From positions 247,362 through 311,361 of the forward strand of contig CP075364.1 of NCBI GenBank assembly GCA_019454105.1: a stretch of 64,000 nt of DNA, written 5' to 3'. The DNA comes from Fimbriimonadaceae bacterium (lineage in GTDB: Bacteria > Armatimonadota > Fimbriimonadia > Fimbriimonadales > Fimbriimonadaceae). This document shows positions 62,885 through 64,000 of the stretch, piece by piece. The position numbers and the translations under genes are program-made. The notes beneath the pieces are model-generated. The model did not search any database and was not told where the DNA came from. It worked only from the letters and a program-made list of their open reading frames with translations. Position 1 is the stretch's first letter. Each line of letters begins with the position of its first letter.

Positions 62885-63615
62885 GCCGAGGGAGCCTCGG
62901 CCGCCATCGGAGCTTCTGTGAAGTCCCGGTGGAGGATCGCTTCGACCACGTACAAGATCGGCAGGGTGACGACCAGCCCGATGGCGCACACGCAAAAGCC
63001 GAGGCTAGAGACCAAGCTTGCTAGGAAATAGGCGACTCCGGCCATCCAAAGGTGTCCGGTCAACATGCCCCAGCTTTCCCGTATCGCCTCGAACGGGCCG
63101 ACGTCTTTGGTCGCGATGATCGGGAAGGTGAACATCGTGAGCCCGCCGAACAGCAGACCTGGGACGATGCAGCAATATGAGCCGATCGTGACCCCGAGCA
63201 TCAGAACGCCCCCGGCGATCGCCGCCGGGACGAACTTGCTGAAGCCGGAAAAGATGTCGTCTGTGGAAACGGCCTCGCCGGCGAGCAGCTTGCGAGCCAT
63301 CAGGACGAAGGACACGGCGAATGGACCGGCCAACGCATAAGCCAAGATCGTGAAAGGCAACTGGATGCCGGTCGAAACCAACTGCATACCGATGGCGGAG
63401 CCAACGTCGTTGTTCGACGCCGAGGCGAAGGCCGCCCCCATGGACACAACATAACCGATCCCGAACGGCACAGCCATGGCCACCAGGGCCGCCAGCGAAC
63501 AGAGCGCGAACGGCATCAGGTTTTTGATGATCATGTTCCAAGCGACTCCAATGACGCTGAGATTGATCTCTCGCACCGGTGGGCGCGGATAGTTCGTGTA
63601 TTGACCAGAATCCAT
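62881..63615 (-). CDS. Membrane protein, unknown (glycerophosphodiesterase membrane-domain-like)
   Basis: 244-aa protein with about five TM helices. The region GFSKFVPAAIAGGVLMLGVTIGSYCCIVPGLLFGG and KDVGPFEAIRESWGMLTG recalls the membrane domains of DUF975/GDPD-linked families (with P-G-x-x-x-x-G-x-x-x-F), where such helices form a transporter-like fold. No catalytic domain. It overlaps the isomerase stop by 4 bp. Confidence 0.75.
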   Translation of the reverse strand: MDSGQYTNYPRPPVREINLSVIGVAWNMIIKNLMPFALCSLAALVAMAVPFGIGYVVSMGAAFASASNNDVGSAIGMQLVSTGIQLPFTILAYALAGPFAVSFVLMARKLLAGEAVSTDDIFSGFSKFVPAAIAGGVLMLGVTIGSYCCIVPGLLFGGLTMFTFPIIATKDVGPFEAIRESWGMLTGHLWMAGVAYFLASLVSSLGFCVCAIGLVVTLPILYVVEAILHRDFTEAPMAAEAPSA

Positions 63616-63649
63616 GACCTACTCTCGTATAACCAGGGTTCAACCCCGT

Positions 63650-64000
63650 TCAATTCTCGGACGGTTCAGACCATGAAAAGAGTGCCGGGATTATCGAAAC
63701 GATTCGCTCGGCCACTTCTTCAGGAGTCAGTCCAAAGGTTTCGACAATGACCGCGTCTTCAGCCAGAGCGAGCGGGCTGTCGGCTCTGGAGTAGTCGCGG
63801 TGGTCGCGCTCGACCACGTCTCTGACCACGTCTTGAAGCCGCTTGCTTTCCCCGCGCGCCTCGATCTCGACCCACCGTCTTCGAGCACGCTCCTCGATAC
63901 TGGCGGTGAGGAAGACTTTGAGGTCTGCGTCCGGGGCCACAACCGTGGTCGTGTCCCGGCCCTCAAGGATCCATCCCCCCATGCGGATGGTTTGCTGTTG
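63650..64000 (-). CDS. cmk: Cytidylate kinase (C-terminal part, truncated by window edge)
   Basis: Phosphorylates CMP/dCMP to the diphosphate. About 116 residues are visible, entering from the right edge. They contain ILEGRDTTTVVAPDADLKVFLTAS, ERARRR, RDHRDYSRADSPLALAEDAVIVET and the C-terminal helix, matching the end of cytidylate kinase including the Arg/Asp residues of the CMP-binding part (RDxxDxxRxxxPLxxA). GRD-T-T-T replaces the usual GRD-I-G-T. The P-loop lies outside the window. Confidence 0.9.
   Translation of the reverse strand, partial: QQQTIRMGGWILEGRDTTTVVAPDADLKVFLTASIEERARRRWVEIEARGESKRLQDVVRDVVERDHRDYSRADSPLALAEDAVIVETFGLTPEEVAERIVSIIPALFSWSEPSEN

Overview
ORGANISM. The window looks like a chromosomal piece of a GC-rich (about 60%), Gram-negative-type, flagellated bacterium of the Armatimonadota, most likely class Fimbriimonadia. 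This is an inference from several signals: a prepilin-like protein with the N-terminus FTLIELLVVIAIIAILAAI followed by FPVFAQAK, which is typical of that phylum; two PEP-CTERM proteins; a flagellin; many lipoprotein signal peptides; and two PilT-type ATPases. No rRNA is present to confirm it. Several genes start 6-9 nt after a -10-like hexamer, so leaderless mRNAs look common. LAYOUT. 1-13.5 kb: a truncated Gfo/Idh/MocA oxidoreductase coupled to a TerC-type membrane protein; eno; an orphan transcript region ending in a strong terminator; DinB; Fe/Mn superoxide dismutase; an M14 deacylase; a glycosyltransferase coupled to MoxR; then a six-gene run with 4-bp overlaps in which a SecD-P1-like membrane protein and four related exported proteins lead into rodA. 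13.2-30.3 kb: FmdB, acyl-CoA dehydrogenase, pilT, exported proteins, a BNR-repeat protein, crcB, a PhrB-type photolyase, DinB, a prepilin-like/lipoprotein pair, a DEAD-box helicase, a CPA1 antiporter and an AlkD-like protein. 30.3-39.6 kb: an accessory block bounded by two inverted, diverged copies of one unknown gene family (MAKLK..IVGGLSG.SG). It contains a secreted papain-like protease, a DUF2130 nuclease-like protein overlapping an RloC-like AAA ATPase with zinc hook and HEPN-type residues, a WYL-like small protein, DinD and a Pif1-like helicase. This is the best candidate for an undescribed defence or stress module. 39.6-64 kb: citrate (or methylcitrate) synthase, S41 protease, DUF4230 protein, double-HTH regulator, two PEP-CTERM proteins, a diheme peroxidase, a methylisocitrate-lyase/wHTH/dGTPase operon, an ABC-2 permease, tRNA-Asp and tRNA-Phe, a second PilT, GAF protein, an unknown exported cluster behind a promoter with a 9-G tract, ftsK, PepSY protein, a secreted papain-like protein whose start lies in a perfect inverted repeat, flagellin, a sugar phosphate isomerase, a membrane protein and a truncated cmk. 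HOW IT WORKS TOGETHER. Most of the window is housekeeping metabolism and cell-envelope biology: cell-wall elongation, pili and motility, lipoproteins and exported beta-proteins. The accessory block differs: it has nucleic-acid-targeting enzymes, uneven base composition, and is framed by a repeated gene family.
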